A stretch of 64,000 bases of DNA from Zoroaster sp. YZ-2022 (GCA_029582265.1 CM055817.1:30264787-30328786), one strand, 5' to 3'; shown: positions 21,801 through 34,400, numbered from the stretch's first letter. Numbers and translations are program-made. The notes: generated by a model not told the origin, from the sequence alone.

Positions 21801-22830
21801 TCAAAGTGGCTCTATGTATCAGTACAGCAGTCCCGAGCGGGCACCGCCTATACCCTTCTCAAAGAAAAGGGCGACGTCGAGGAGCCGCACACCGCAATCA
21901 GGCTCTCGGAACCACTGTGCAGGAGCCGTAAATGAGCCTCGGAGAAACAACTCCCCATAGCCTCATTGTGTTAAGAAGATAGCCGTGGTCAACGTTGTCA
22001 AGCTTTTTTGATCAGGTTGTACGGCTAACTGATGTCGTTAAGAATCCGAGTACATTAAAATGTCTCGGATCAAATTGACTGTTGTCATGAATGAACGCCC
22101 GGTACAGTATGTTTGATCTTCGTTGACGACAACAATGATGCACTGTTTGAGCCTGCTGACGAGCAATACAACGGGGATAAATTTTATAGTCGGTGTTGAA
22201 GGAGACCGGACGCCAATTGGCAATGTCTGAAAAGGTCTCCCTTCTTGGGGAATGGTGATAACTGCGCGAGAAAAGGAGCGGGAAGGGGCCGGAATTGAAG
22301 AAAAAAGTTGAGAACAGAAAGAAGTCATTTTTTAGAATGGGCCAAAAGCATTGAAAATTCGGAGCTAAGGGCCATCAAGGCCGGGAAGTTTGTTTGCCAA
22401 GTTGTGCTCGACAGCAAGGTCAAGTTCACTCAAGACAGAGGGCTCAATCGGGTCCTCCGCATCTTGAGGCTCCAAGCCTATTAGGTCATCGGTGATTACG
22501 TAAAAGCCATCTCGTCAGTCAGTACTCGACTATAAAGATTTTTGATAAAAAGAATTGGATTTGGGTTTTTATTTCTGTTGGGTTTTCAGGTGAGGAAGTA
22601 GTGCCAGAGGGGGTCGTATTTTAGAAGATGAATTTGTTAATTGAATTATTTTTTCGGGTTTTAAAAAAAAGATGTGGATGAGTCGTTTATTTTGGGGTTT
22701 AAAGGTGATCTGACGAGGCCCTTTTTTTTTTTAAAGTTCATTTAAAAAAATTATTTTTTTCCCCGGAGGACCCTTTGGCTGAGGGGTGAGATCTGGCCAG
22801 ACTGTAATTTTTTAATTTTTGGTTCGTTAG
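18853..22830 (-). mobile_element. LINE copy B: 5'-truncated Tx1-group retrotransposon
   Basis: Aligns block by block, in the same orientation, with copy A positions 11785 to about 15790: the same 3' UTR (GGTGGTTACC, AAGCAGACTC, CAGCGGCTCC), the same zinc ribbon and RT. It lacks the endonuclease and ORF1, the usual result of incomplete reverse transcription. Similarity fades near 22830 in homopolymer-rich sequence. Confidence 0.8.
19890..22700 (-). pseudogene. LINE copy B ORF2 remnant (reverse transcriptase and zinc ribbon)
   Basis: Recognisable pieces: SRLKQCI and VVNEDQTYC (about 22165-22100), SVSAYA at the YADD region (about 21740) with frame breaks, NKLRLNINKSGFKLP (about 21800-21755), and the zinc-ribbon part TDGAERGHDLASVYPV (about 20310). 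More damaged than copy A; there is no open frame over 160 codons. Identity of the blocks is clear from the side-by-side match with copy A. Confidence 0.75.
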
Positions 22831-24716
22831 AAAAACCAAAAGGGTTGTTTAAACACCCTATTTGTGAATTGTTTGAGAAACAACATTCTTGGGGGATCCC
22901 GGGCTGGGGGTTAGCCCCCCCAAAATCAAAAAAAAAAGAGAGAGAGAGAGGGGGGGAGGGAAGGCCTCCCCTTCCTCACTGTACTTTTTTTTCCCTTTTT
23001 TTATTTTTTGAAATTTGTGTACTGAAAGATAATTGTTTTTTTATTCTCGCCCCCCAAAAAGTTCTGGATCCCCCATGACATTGGTGATTTGAACACTGAT
23101 TCAGAGTTGTCTTGAACCAAGGTAATCATAAACCCAAAAAAAGGGCACATCGCCGATCGACCCCACTTTTAACAGGGCATAATATCAATTTAGATGAACA
23201 CAGTGACAAAAAAACTCCCTTTGCGCAACGGTAATATGACCTTACAAAGCCTTTTAATGGTTTAATCTAAAGCTACACCTGATTCCATTTCCCGTTGATC
23301 GGATATTTCCCCTTAAAATTTTAGCTAAGGTTTTAAAAAAATTTTTGAAGATGATTTTGTATTTCAATCAAACAAAAAAAAAATTTAAAAAAAACATGCT
23401 CCTTTTTCATTCTCTTAAAAATAACAACACCTCAAACAGACAGATGGTTTTTGGCAAAATTAAAGCAGTTCATAAGCTTTATTCCAAGTGGGTTTCCCTT
23501 TCAATTTATTTTTCCCATTAATTACCATCTCCCTACTTTTATCTTTAACTTTGTAAATATTATAACCCAAAATTTCTTTTAAAAAAGTATGGAAACAATT
23601 TATTTATTTATTGGTATTTATGCATTTTTTTTTTTATTTTTTCATAAAAACCCCAAAGGGGGGAGCCTTATATTTTTTCAGTATTTTTAGGCAAAGTGAC
23701 ATGGTTTGTGATGAATATTAAAAAAAAAATTAAATTAAATAAAAAAAAAAAAAAAACAATAACAAATATTGATTTTTTCACACACCGACGGGGATAGCAT
23801 GTATCTAGTACTTTCCGGGGTCGGAAAAAACACAGGCGACTCGGGGGTTAACCCCCGATCTCCGTTCCGATGACAAAGGCCGGCTAAAAAATCCCAAAAG
23901 CAGCGGGCGCGTATATAATTTCCCCAAACCCATAAAAAAAAATTTATTAGATTTTTTTTTTAAAAAAATTTTTCCCGAAAGTTGGGGAGTGATGACCAGG
24001 GCCGGGTTGAATCTTCCAGGCAACCCAGCGTGTCCACCTTGCCCCTTCAAAAACGGCACCCCGGTCGCCCTTTTCTTTCCGCACCGTAACCAAAATGATG
24101 GGGGACCGGCCCAAGCGTTCTGCGCAACCCCGCCGTCCTAAAATTGGTTGTTCTAAGGCTTCGAACCGGTGCTCCCCGCTCAAAACCCCCCATTGACACC
24201 CCTGGTCCCCAACGTGCCCCATCTGGACCATGTTGATATTTAAAAGGTTAAAAAAAACCACTAAACGGTTTGTTGTGTTCAACAATAAAAAAAAACCGCA
24301 GTTGGTTTAACCAGGATCGCTCGGGGAATCCCTCTTATCCCTTATACCCCCATCTGAATATTCAATGAAAAGGGTATTCGTCATCATTTTACGATGAACA
24401 AATAAAGTGAACGCTCGATATTTAAATTTTTATGTAAAATAATTGTTACTGGCTTTCGCCGAGATGCAGCTTCATTCTCAAAAAAAACGCAAGGACTGAG
24501 TATAAAAATAAACAAACAATAAAGACCCCATTACTCTGGCCCTGAAAACAAAAAAAAAAAATAAATTTAAAATCCAAATTTCAAAACAAACTTTGTTCAA
24601 AAGGGAGTTGTAGGGAAGGGGGAAGGAAAAATTTTTTATAACCCCCCATTCCCAAATTCCCACTGTTAAAAGGTGTTTCAGTATCGATGTATAATCAGAT
24701 TCCCAAACAAACCTTC

Positions 24717-24880
24717 CAGAACCCCGAACCCCCCAATTCCCCGATCCCCCCCTCAGATCCTCCCCAAGCCCCCGATCCCGCCGAAACCCCCCCCAACCCC
24801 AGATCCCCCCCCGATCCTTTCAAGACCCCCCGATCCCCCCCCAAAATCCCAAGATCCCCCGATCCCTTTGGGGGGGTCGG
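24717..24880 (+). repeat. C-rich CCCCGATCCCCC repeat tract
   Basis: Degenerate units of CCCCGATCC/CCCAAGCC. Strongly strand-biased; it could form C-rich/G-rich structures or be an assembly collapse. Confidence 0.7.
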
Positions 24881-24904
24881 GGGCGTCTAACCGGGCTCGT
24901 TCGG

Positions 24905-25155
24905 GTTAGCAGAAGTGGGGTTGAACCAGGGAATGTTCTGAGCAAGACATTACCATAATTGTTCTCCACCCCCGGGGTTAAATGGGGACCTGTGAGGGGG
25001 AGAATTGGTTAAATTTCGCTTAATGGCAGCATTGAATCCCCAGGAGCTAGATGGTTTTGGAATTTTTGGCCTCATGAGCCTTAGACGGGGAATAATATAT
25101 CTTGTTAACCCTCAGTTGATGGATACGTGCGCTATATAAGTCCCACATTATTATT
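24905..25155 (+). mobile_element. tRNA-derived SINE, second copy without its head
   Basis: Matches the body of the SINE at 3187-3538: GAGCAAGACATTACCATAAT, CCACCCCCGGGGTTAAATGG, GACCTGTGAGGG, and the 3' end GCGCTATATAAGTCCCACA with ATTATTATT tail. The tRNA part is missing or unrecognisable. Confidence 0.8.
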
Positions 25156-25551
25156 AATTTTTTTAAAATTTTTTTTATCCCCCCCAGATCCTCCCAGCCC
25201 CCCTTAAATCCCCTTTTAAGGTTCCCCGATCCTCCCCATCTCCTTTATATACCATTTTTAAAACGTTGTTCCACCCACCCCCACGTCCCAACCCAAACCA
25301 TATCAGTTTTCCCAGTATAGGCTAAGCAAAACGGGTTTAAAAAAAAAACTAAAAATCGCCAAAATTGAACATCATGGAAAATTTAGTTGAAAACTGGTGT
25401 TGTTTTCCCAACCCGTGGCTGCATGAGTAAAACACCCCAACATTATCTTAAAACCCTTCGGGGAATGATCTTTTCTGGTATTTTTTTGAATAAAACCAAC
25501 AAGGAAAACCCCATTTAAAAACATTTTAGTCGTTAGTCCCCCTTAACCACT

Positions 25552-25694
25552 AAACTGGTTTCGAAAAAAATTGATCTCGATTTACATGAAACTTATTTGG
25601 TGTTAAGTAAAATATGGTATCAAGATCCCTTTCTGTCTGATGGATATCTGTTATGTCGTTATTGAACTTCCATTCTTTCGAGTTGTACATCTGA
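25552..25694 (-). CDS. Possible single exon of an unidentified gene
   Basis: A pyrimidine-rich acceptor (TTTTCTTTTTCAG) is followed by an open frame MYNSKEWKFNNDITDIHQ, then RDLDTIFYLTPNKFHVNRDQ. No donor was fixed and no partner exon found. The acceptor and the even amino-acid composition favour a real exon; the protein is not recognised. Confidence 0.3.
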
Positions 25695-27918
25695 AAAAGA
25701 AAACCAAAAGTTATTCGTTAATGACTATCTGTAAGTTAGTTCTTTTTTTTTGTTTTAAGAATTTTGTCATCTCGGATAATTTTGTTTAGTCCTACAGAGT
25801 GAACCATAATACAACAAATATCCTGTTATCTGATTCAATGGTTGAAATATTATCCCTAAATGATCAAAGATATGATCATTTATTACTGGTCAGGTTTTTG
25901 TTTTAAATGGCTAATTAAACAAATCAGTGTGGTCATTGTGATAGTCATCCGTTTTAGTACTTAATCCTTCAGAAATTTTAATAAAGTCACTGTCTCTCTT
26001 TCTATAATGGATTCCAACTACGCGTTATGACCTTCCTCCCCTTTTTAAAAATCTCATTCTGTCTTTAGCCCTATTGTCCCCTTTAAATAATTTTAAATTT
26101 CTAAACAAAGATAATACTTGAATATCCCCTGACGTTTTTTATATTTATTTAAATTAATGTCCGGGCAAAACCCCGGGTTTAAAAAAAAATTGTAATGTTT
26201 TTTTTTGTTTGTTTGTTAGGGGGGGGTTTTTTTTGTTTTTTGTTGTTTGAATAAAAAGATAATACGAAATTCATGATTGTTTTCTGTTCTTGTTTATTTA
26301 TTAGGTGTCATTTAGCAAGGGCGAAACCCTTTTAATTTAAAAAAAAAAATGTTCCAAAGTTTTTGTTATTTATTTGTTTGTTGGGGTTTGTTTTTGTTTT
26401 TGTTTTTTTTTTGTTTTTGTATTTAAAATTAAACAACAATTGTCCCAGTGAAACAGTTTATCTCATTTTGATATTGTGTTAGTTTCCTTGTCTGACTCAA
26501 GGTCCTCAATATTCAACCAAAAATACAGATGGACCTACAGGAAAACACTATCTTCACTCTCATGTCCTTTATAAATAATTACTATAAACAAGTTTATTTA
26601 TAACTTTTTTTATTATTATTTTTATTGTTACTTAAGTTGAATTGAGAAGATTCTGCATAGGTGTGGTCAGAAAGCGCTGTCCAAGTTCTTTTTCATAGAG
26701 GTGGGACACAACAATATAACCAAAAATCTTTGAATAAAATGAAATTAAAGTCACAGTGGAAATGTCTTCAAAATGTTCTTAACGATCATTTCTAAAAGCC
26801 ATCAGGGCTCATATCTTTATTTCAAGATTACAATCTCCCCCAAGTAAGGATAAAAATTTTACGCAAAATATCAGTCTACATATTTTGTTTAAAATCAGAG
26901 TAATTATTATTTGAAAACCCAAACAGAACCAGCCTAAGACTTGTACTTCGGGGTTTCATTCTTAGACGAAGAATACTCAAGCCAGCGAAAACGGTGACAT
27001 CATTCAATGATACGACATCATTCAATCCAAAAAGCAAAAGTGAAAAATTCCAATTCTAAATTTTTAAATTTTCCCCATAGGGGCCCAGGCCTCGTAATTA
27101 TGAAATGACAATATACTTGAATATATTCATATGATGACCAAACCTGTTTTGAAGGAAAATGTTTCAACTGGTATAAAGAATACTGTCGACTTCTCCATCC
27201 GTGTTTTTCGGATTTAAAAAACATGTATACGGTATATAAAGATTAATATAGGCCTTCATGTTTGGGGTCAATAATGTCGATGTGTGCGCTGTATGCCATG
27301 TAAATCATTATTCATTCACCAGGAAAGAACTGTTCTAAAGCCCTTTGGATAAGGGTTATGTGACAGTTTATTGCAAGGAACGAGTCATCTCAGTAATATC
27401 ATAAGAGTAAATGAAGCTGTGAATTTGGGACATTTTGGTGTGAAAACAACTGTTTCCGTTCGGAACAAGATGGGGTCTTGTTAACAGGACCTCTGCTTTG
27501 AGCATGGAAACCCCGGATGTTATCAATATTCATTCTAACGATGTAGTTTCCAGCCAAGATACCTGATCCTGGAACCAACAAGGAAATATGGCGACGTGCT
27601 GGATGAGTGGATTCTGTTCTGGGAAATTTCTGTCCAAGTTAATAAACCCAGGGGGGGTCTAGGGCCTTCCTCCGTACCTTATCCCATTCCCTTCTTCCCA
27701 TTCACTAAAACCAATGGAGGCCACCAAGCAAAGATGTCCCAGTGGTAAGGATCGGATTCAACTCACTTATAATTTCGTCAATGGGTTTTTGTTGTAATCT
27801 GACTGTACGAACATTAGGATCCAGGAGGGATCCGTGCCATATCCTATTATCACCTCCTCCCATTCACTAAAAACCATTGAAGGCCGCTCACGTTACGCCT
27901 ATTAAATTTTTGCATATT

Positions 27919-28418
27919 NNNNNNNNNNNNNNNNNNNNNNNNNNNNNNNNNNNNNNNNNNNNNNNNNNNNNNNNNNNNNNNNNNNNNNNNNNNNNNNNNN
28001 NNNNNNNNNNNNNNNNNNNNNNNNNNNNNNNNNNNNNNNNNNNNNNNNNNNNNNNNNNNNNNNNNNNNNNNNNNNNNNNNNNNNNNNNNNNNNNNNNNNN
28101 NNNNNNNNNNNNNNNNNNNNNNNNNNNNNNNNNNNNNNNNNNNNNNNNNNNNNNNNNNNNNNNNNNNNNNNNNNNNNNNNNNNNNNNNNNNNNNNNNNNN
28201 NNNNNNNNNNNNNNNNNNNNNNNNNNNNNNNNNNNNNNNNNNNNNNNNNNNNNNNNNNNNNNNNNNNNNNNNNNNNNNNNNNNNNNNNNNNNNNNNNNNN
28301 NNNNNNNNNNNNNNNNNNNNNNNNNNNNNNNNNNNNNNNNNNNNNNNNNNNNNNNNNNNNNNNNNNNNNNNNNNNNNNNNNNNNNNNNNNNNNNNNNNNN
28401 NNNNNNNNNNNNNNNNNN
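27919..28418. other. Scaffold gap, 500 N
   Basis: Exactly 500 N, a conventional placeholder for an unknown gap length. Frames drawn through it are meaningless. Confidence 0.99.
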
Positions 28419-29531
28419 ACTTATCACTGACACAAATTTGGAGTATCCGGTGGAAATGCGCACAAATAAATTGCTGTTTGTTTTGTACAGATTTGTATTC
28501 AAGTATTTATAAAGTTTGGTTAATAGAAACCAAATATCAACGAAATATATTTTTGGAAGAATTTGATTTACCAGTGTGCAAAAATAATGATTTTGAAGTA
28601 GGTTAAATTGTTTTGGACGAGGTAAAATGGTTTGTATCCGTCTCACTGAAAGTGTAATAGTATTCTTTACAAATAAATGTACCAGTTTGTAAACAGATTA
28701 TCTTAACGCGCAAAGTCAATCACCCAAAGAAGTTTACATCAGGTTTCGAGAATGAATTGTTTTGAAATTTTCCTTTTTAGCCATTTTGATCGTTTACAAT
28801 TTAATGCGAGTACGCGCACATATTGTATAGTGGGATTGTGCGCTTCCGGCTAGCTACATTCATGACTTCCGATCATCATGTGAAACGTGCCCACGTGTGA
28901 AACGTGCCTACGTGCGAAACCCTGGGGAATAAGGACCAGGGAATACGCGGGCAGGGACAGCGTGAAACTGCGCTAGGGTAACCGTGCGGTAAAAACTACT
29001 GGGACCTTTCCTGGTGTTGTATTGCCCGGGGATAAGAGATGTAGTGTGAAACGAAATTGGATTTAACTTGCCCAGTTTTGCGTCGCGGATGTCTTGAAAG
29101 GTCATGGAGGTAACAAATAGCGCCCCAAATAATTCGTGCGGTAATATCTAGTGTAGTATTATGTACTTCAGTACTTTTGAAACTTTCCTTTAAAAGTATA
29201 TATAGTAATGTCTAAAAATATAAATATCTAAATATCTAAATAACACGTTATATTTACTTTTATAGAATGTGACCAAATAAATGGTTTGAATAAAATAATT
29301 GAATAAAATAATTGTCGCGTACAAGTCTATGTTAAGCATAATGTCTCGTTTAGGTGTATTATACCAATATTGGTAATAACAGCACGCTCATAAGATGTGG
29401 TGACACGTCTGCGGAAGCCATTTTGGTCGCGACGCGTTGCATATGGGAAACTTCAGTTACAACACAACAGCCCGTGGTTGCTTGAGCGCATAGCATTCTG
29501 GTATTGGACTTCCGCTCATAACATTTTGTTG
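28419..29531. other. Non-coding stretch
   Basis: No gene supported. Contains a short tandem GTGAAACGTGCCCACGT/GTGAAACGTGCCTACGT at about 28880-28918 and AT-rich sequence. Confidence 0.5.
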
Positions 29532-29571
29532 CAGCAGCAGCAGCAACAGCAACAACAACAATTTGATGCAC
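29532..29571 (+). repeat. (CAG)n/(CAA)n trinucleotide tract
   Basis: Thirteen CAG, CAA units; a smaller CAACAG cluster lies near 29655-29675. Encodes poly-Gln only in a short frame without other support. Confidence 0.85.
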
Positions 29572-29772
29572 AGACTTGAAAACGTTATCTTAATTAAAAA
29601 TATGTTTTATGGGCTAGTACTTCGTTTTTGTCCAGAGTGCATAGGGTTGTGGTCAACAGCAACAGCAACAAGAAGAACACCTGATGACAATAATCATCGT
29701 CATCTTAATAGCTATTAACATAATCATGATTAACAGCAGAAAATAAATCCAATTCAAACAAAAATGTATTAC

Positions 29773-30021
29773 CTTTCACAATCACTACACTGAAAGTGCA
29801 GCTATTTATGTTGTGATCAGCATCGCTGTATGTGTATGTTACTTGGTTACTTCCGACTTGGAAAAAATCATAGGGATTGTTGGTGTATGAAACAAGAACA
29901 AAAAATCCTGAATTGTCAGTTACAGTTGGTAGATCCCAAGTCACCTGCCTGCCAGTAGCTCCAATAGCAACCTCAAATATTTGGTCTGGAGGGCAAATAA
30001 CAACAGGTGGTGTTCTGTCCA
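29773..30021 (-). CDS. HYR (hyalin repeat) domain exon
   Basis: Acceptor TTTACAG before 30021 and donor GTAATA after 29773 bound a 249-bp exon with the same phase at both ends (83 codons). It encodes DRTPPVVICPPDQIFEVAI, then RQVTWDLPTVTDNSG, GSNQVTYTYSDADHN and CTFSVVIVK. The CP.D..., V.W..P.A.DN and G...V.Y...D..N...C.F.V.V pattern is the HYR domain, an immunoglobulin-like extracellular module that is abundant in deuterostome matrix and complement-like proteins. Two conserved Cys are present. Symmetric HYR exons are typically duplicated in tandem; the other exons of this gene were not found here, and they may lie in the gap or outside the window. Confidence 0.85.
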
Positions 30022-31839
30022 CTGTAAATTAAAAAAGAATCATGCAATTACTAAGTTACAAACGTACAGCAATAAAACACTTTGTGACTTAGATAAAGGT
30101 GTTTGAAGTCAATAATTGTACGAATAAAAGGAATCGCTGAGCTCAATACATATTATATCTACTTCGGGAATTCCTTTAATCAGCCATAAACAAAAGTTAA
30201 TGTGATAAACAAACTACTAAACAAGTAAGAATGGTTTCCTGGAAAGTAGTGAAGCCCGTCTAACCAGGATATTCCGCCAATTTTTGGAGGCTTCTCGACC
30301 AATCAAAGAAGGTATGAAGTCGTGCACCACCACGTCTAAACATGCAGGAAGGATGGTCTAACATAATTGGGTGTTTACAAAAATACCCGTCTAAACAAGT
30401 ACGTTTACCGCTAATTGGACCCCGACAGGATGACAACCGAAAGTTTAACATCCTCTCTTGCGAATAGTGCGGCAAATTTGTCATTCATTAAAATAAAATC
30501 TATATAGCTACACAAGTTACACCCTTTAACTTATATAATTCAACCTGTATAACATGTTGTGTATTGTTAGGTTTGAAAATACCAACTAAACTGTTCTTAT
30601 TCTCTTCTTTTTGGTTGTTTATTTATTTAAGTTTTCATATTTACGTTTTTTTTTTCTTTTCTTGTCTTTACTGTTTTTTTTTTTTAAGTTATGGCCCATA
30701 TAAAGCATTTGGTACTTTATTCTACATACATATAACATAATACATAAATAATAATAATAATAGTCATAATAATAACAATAAAATAAATAAATAATTTGGA
30801 AAAAATCATGAGAAAAAATTAACTAATAGTAATAAAAGAAAATAAGTATATCATCGACCAGTCTGTGTTGAGTCGGGGTTTTCCAAAGATGAAGTCACAT
30901 ACTACAACACAAGTTAACAGGCGTGTCGGAACATGTTCTCAGTAATGGCGGGAAGTTGTAAATAGTGATTCATTTATACTCGGTGAAAAACACGGGAACT
31001 TAATTATTTCAGTGCAGGAAAATCGGTCAGAAAGAAAAAAGACATTAAAAAGTAATTGTTATGTTAAAGCAGAGTTTTAAACAGTGTTTGAAGTAACTTG
31101 TGATTAAATTTAAATCTGAATTTAAAAAAAAATCAAAATCACTAATACAACAAGTAAACAGATCTGTAAATTATAAACTTTATATATTTATGTAATTATC
31201 ACCAAAGTTTATCAAAACCAAAAAAAAAAATATATGTAACGTCGAACAGAACCTTGTTTGTTTGAATGGATGTAAAGTTGTTAAACAGTCCTCGAAAAGC
31301 TTAATTTTGGAGATGTTACATTATTAAACAAATTTGTAAATGTATTTTGTTACTTATTTTGTATTAATATATATATATTTTTGTTCAATATATTTCCTTT
31401 TTTTTTTTTTTTTTTTTTTTAATAAATCAAAATATTGCTTATGTAAACTTTAAGTTTTAAAATTTTAAATTATTTATTTTCAAACTCGATTGGTAGAAAA
31501 GTCTTGGTAAAATTTATAAGATAGACCTTTCATGCTTTGGAGAAAGAATGTCAATACACTCCGTCAACAACACGCAGGAAGGGTACAAGAAAGCACCATG
31601 AAGATCCGTTGTGCTGACCAACGTGACGTCTCATCGATCGACGAACCGTGACGTCACTAGACATGTCAGCTCTTGTTTTGCAAACAGGACACCCAACTCA
31701 TGACGTAATGTGACGCGTAGAGGCTTGCTGTGTGCTATGATTTCTCTCTTTTGCCTTTTTCAGGCGTTGTATTTGTTATCCATCAATACAATTACATGTC
31801 AAAAGCACACAATTGTACAAAACAAAAGAAGAAAACAGA
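30022..31839. other. AT-rich non-coding stretch
   Basis: No supported gene. Contains an (AAT)/(ATA)-rich simple repeat at about 30735-30800, an AT run at 31363-31380 and a poly-T run at 31395-31420. A minus-strand frame at 30260-30484 is not recognised. Confidence 0.55.
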
Positions 31840-34400
31840 AGCATTACAAATTAATTAACAGACAAATGTTTTGAAATTTGGTATAATACAGTTTGTGAAT
31901 ACAATTAAATGTTGTTAACGTTTTCCAAAGGAGTTTATAATTAAAAGTAGTGTTTGAATTGAATGCGTTAATTACTCTGCATTTTTACACAGTGAAAGAG
32001 GCTGTTGTTATTAAGAGGTTAACCGTGCCGAAATTAATATCATTAATATTATAGCCTACCACTATTTCTTTCAACTTAATGTCATGCTTGATGCGTAAGT
32101 TAAGATTCATGAGATAGCCAATGTTGTTCCAAAATTGTTTCAGAGACTTACAGGAAAACAAATAGTGATTGAGGTCGTCAAGTTCATTACATATAGTAAC
32201 TAGACGAGCTACTTAAATTCCATTTAGTCAGGTTAGTTTTATTTGGGAGGATGTTGTATATTAATTTGAAACTGAATTATTTATATTTATCAATATGTAG
32301 TTTGTTAATCTTAAAATTCCAAACTTGTATCCAATTAAAGTCATGTGGGTGTTGTAAGAAGGTTTTCCAGCACACTTCACTTCTACTTACGTGTTGTTTG
32401 TTCTTAACAATAGTTATTATACACTGTCTTGGATTTAAAATTGTTCAGGTCAGTTGTGTGATTATCCCCATTCAGAACTCTTTCATTTATAGAGGGAGCA
32501 AAGTATTGAGTCAGTTTGGTAGCCGCTAGTTTCTTGATCCAAATGTTAGGTATTGCTTTTCTGATCTGATATATATACGTCTCGGTAAAGTAGTTTGTTT
32601 TGTTGATGAGCTGATTTCGAATGTCAGTAGCGTGAACAAATACTTTAGGACAAAAGTCTCCTACAAACACGATACCAGACTTAATCCAATGCTTAAAGAT
32701 AAACGGTTTACCGTTAATTTGTATGAGACTGTTGCCCCATAGGATTTGATTTCTAATTTCTGTGGGGTGTAATTCCAAACCGAAAACACTGACGTCGTTT
32801 TCTTTGAATTCGAACCATGACCTTATCATATCTATATAAACTGTAGGTACATTACCAATTGGCCTGTCCATCAATTTAATAATGTCCGCAGGAAGGCAGT
32901 TAAATTTAAAAAAAAAGTAACGGAACTCCTCCGTATGGAGATAGAACCTTCTTAGCAAGGCATTTCCATGATCCATGGGAAGTATCACACAATCGTTTTA
33001 ACCACATTACTTTGAGAACTTTAATTTGTGACGGAAGATCAATTATTCGTAACCCTCCTTCACTAATATCACCAATCATTGTTTCTCTTTTCACTTTTTG
33101 CGTATTTTGATTACCAAACAAAGTGAAAAAGCAATCGTTCGACAGCATTAATAATAGAGTTTGGAACATAATTTGAGAGATACCGAGTGTTTTTACTATT
33201 GTAATTCGGCCAAAATTGTTAGGCGGCTGGCCTTCCATGTATTTATTTTATTTTTTAACTTAGTATCTTACAGTCCCAATTCTATTCTCTCAGCTTCATT
33301 TCGTTTCTGCCAAAATACACACCTAAACACCTAATAGGGTTCACAGGCCATTTTATACCAGCAAAATCACAATTAGTAAAGCCTTTTCCTAGCCACACAC
33401 CTTCTGTTTAGGTTAAGCTCTAGCCCAGCAATATTTTCAAAATTACTTGTGTCATTTAGTACATACATTATAGAATGTTTATCTCTGACGAAGATGGTCG
33501 TGTCATCAGCATATTGAGCCATTTTGATTTCTGATATGTCTCCATCTTGATTAATATGGATACCTTTGATACTTTCGTTGGCTTTAATCTTAAGAGCCAA
33601 GATTTCCGCAGTAATGATGAACAATAGTACTGATAAAGGACAACCTTGTCTAATGCCTCTAGTCATGTTGAAATAATTTGATAGCCAACCATTATGAGTG
33701 ACGCAACTCTCTATGTTACTGAAGAGAACATCAGTCCAATTTAGAAAGGACGTTCCAAAATTGAAAAACCCCAAAGCTTTCTTGATAAAGTTAACCTCAA
33801 CTGTATCAAACGCTTTTCTAAAGCCCAAGAAAATAATGGCTTCTTCAGTCTGTTTATCTCAGCGCAAATCAATTATGTCTTGAATCAGGCGGATGTTTTG
33901 TCCCGCATTTCTACCTTTTATGTAACCACATTGATCCTCGATAAGTATTCGTGGCAAGACCTTTTGAAGTCTTATTGCTGGGGCATTAGTAACAATCTTA
34001 TAGTCATAATTGAGTATAGTGTAATTGGCCTCCAATTTTCCAGGTTTTCAATCACACCTTTCTTATGAATGAGCGTAATAATACCTCTTTTTTTGTGGTG
34101 GAAAGTTGTCCTTTCACATAACCTTCATTTTATGGAATCAATAAACATATATTTTATGTCATGCCATAAAGTGTTATAAAACTCTACAGAAAGCCCATCA
34201 GAGCCTGGACCTTTGTTAATTTTCATAGCAAATAGCGCATCTTCACATTCTTTACAAGTTAGAAAACCTTCACAACGATTCACGTCTTCTTCACTGAGTT
34301 TTTCCGTGCCCTTAATATCATTTAAATACTGATCGATGCTTTCATCCGGGATGTTTTTCGATGTATAAAGCTCACTATAATAGTTAACAGTTTACGCATA
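31840..34400 (-). mobile_element. L1/Tx1-like LINE, 5' truncated
   Basis: Minus-strand element of about 2.5 kb starting inside the reverse transcriptase (KGPGSDGLSVEFYNTLWHD near 34210) and ending near 31840 in a short 3' UTR. No endonuclease or ORF1. Its 5' break at about 34400 is exactly where the R1 unit begins, so one of the two insertions used the other's edge. Not related at sequence level to LINE copies A-C. Confidence 0.75.
31900..34390 (-). pseudogene. LINE ORF2 remnant: reverse transcriptase and C-terminal domain
   Basis: Motifs in order: NWRPITLLNYDYKIVTNA (about 34040), RPITLL-type finger, GFRKAFDTVEVNFIKKAL (first catalytic Asp, about 33825), GIRQGCPLSVLLFIITAEIL (about 33665), AQYADDTTIFV (YADD box, about 33510), LGISQIMFQ and EGGLRIIDLPSQIKVLKVMW (thumb region, about 33060), then a C-terminal Cys/His segment with LDDLNHYLFSCKSLKQFW (about 32190-32130). 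Broken by several frameshifts and stops. The palm motif wording fits the L1/Tx1 branch. Confidence 0.75.

Larger units (their letters stand above)
22831..27918. other. Homopolymer-rich, low-quality region with no secure gene
   Basis: Runs of G, C, T and A of 5-15 bases are far denser than elsewhere, with a short (GA)n tract at about 22938-22953. It contains the SINE copy at 24905-25155, a C-rich tract at 24717-24880 and a few possible minus-strand exons listed separately. Frames such as 23947-24285 minus (HVGDQGCQWGVLSGEHRFEA) are open but I recognise nothing in them. The pattern suggests uncorrected sequence next to the scaffold gap. Confidence 0.6.

Noticed and set aside
27877..28646. Frames of over 200 residues across 27.9-28.6 kb
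   Set aside because: They consist almost entirely of the 500-N gap.
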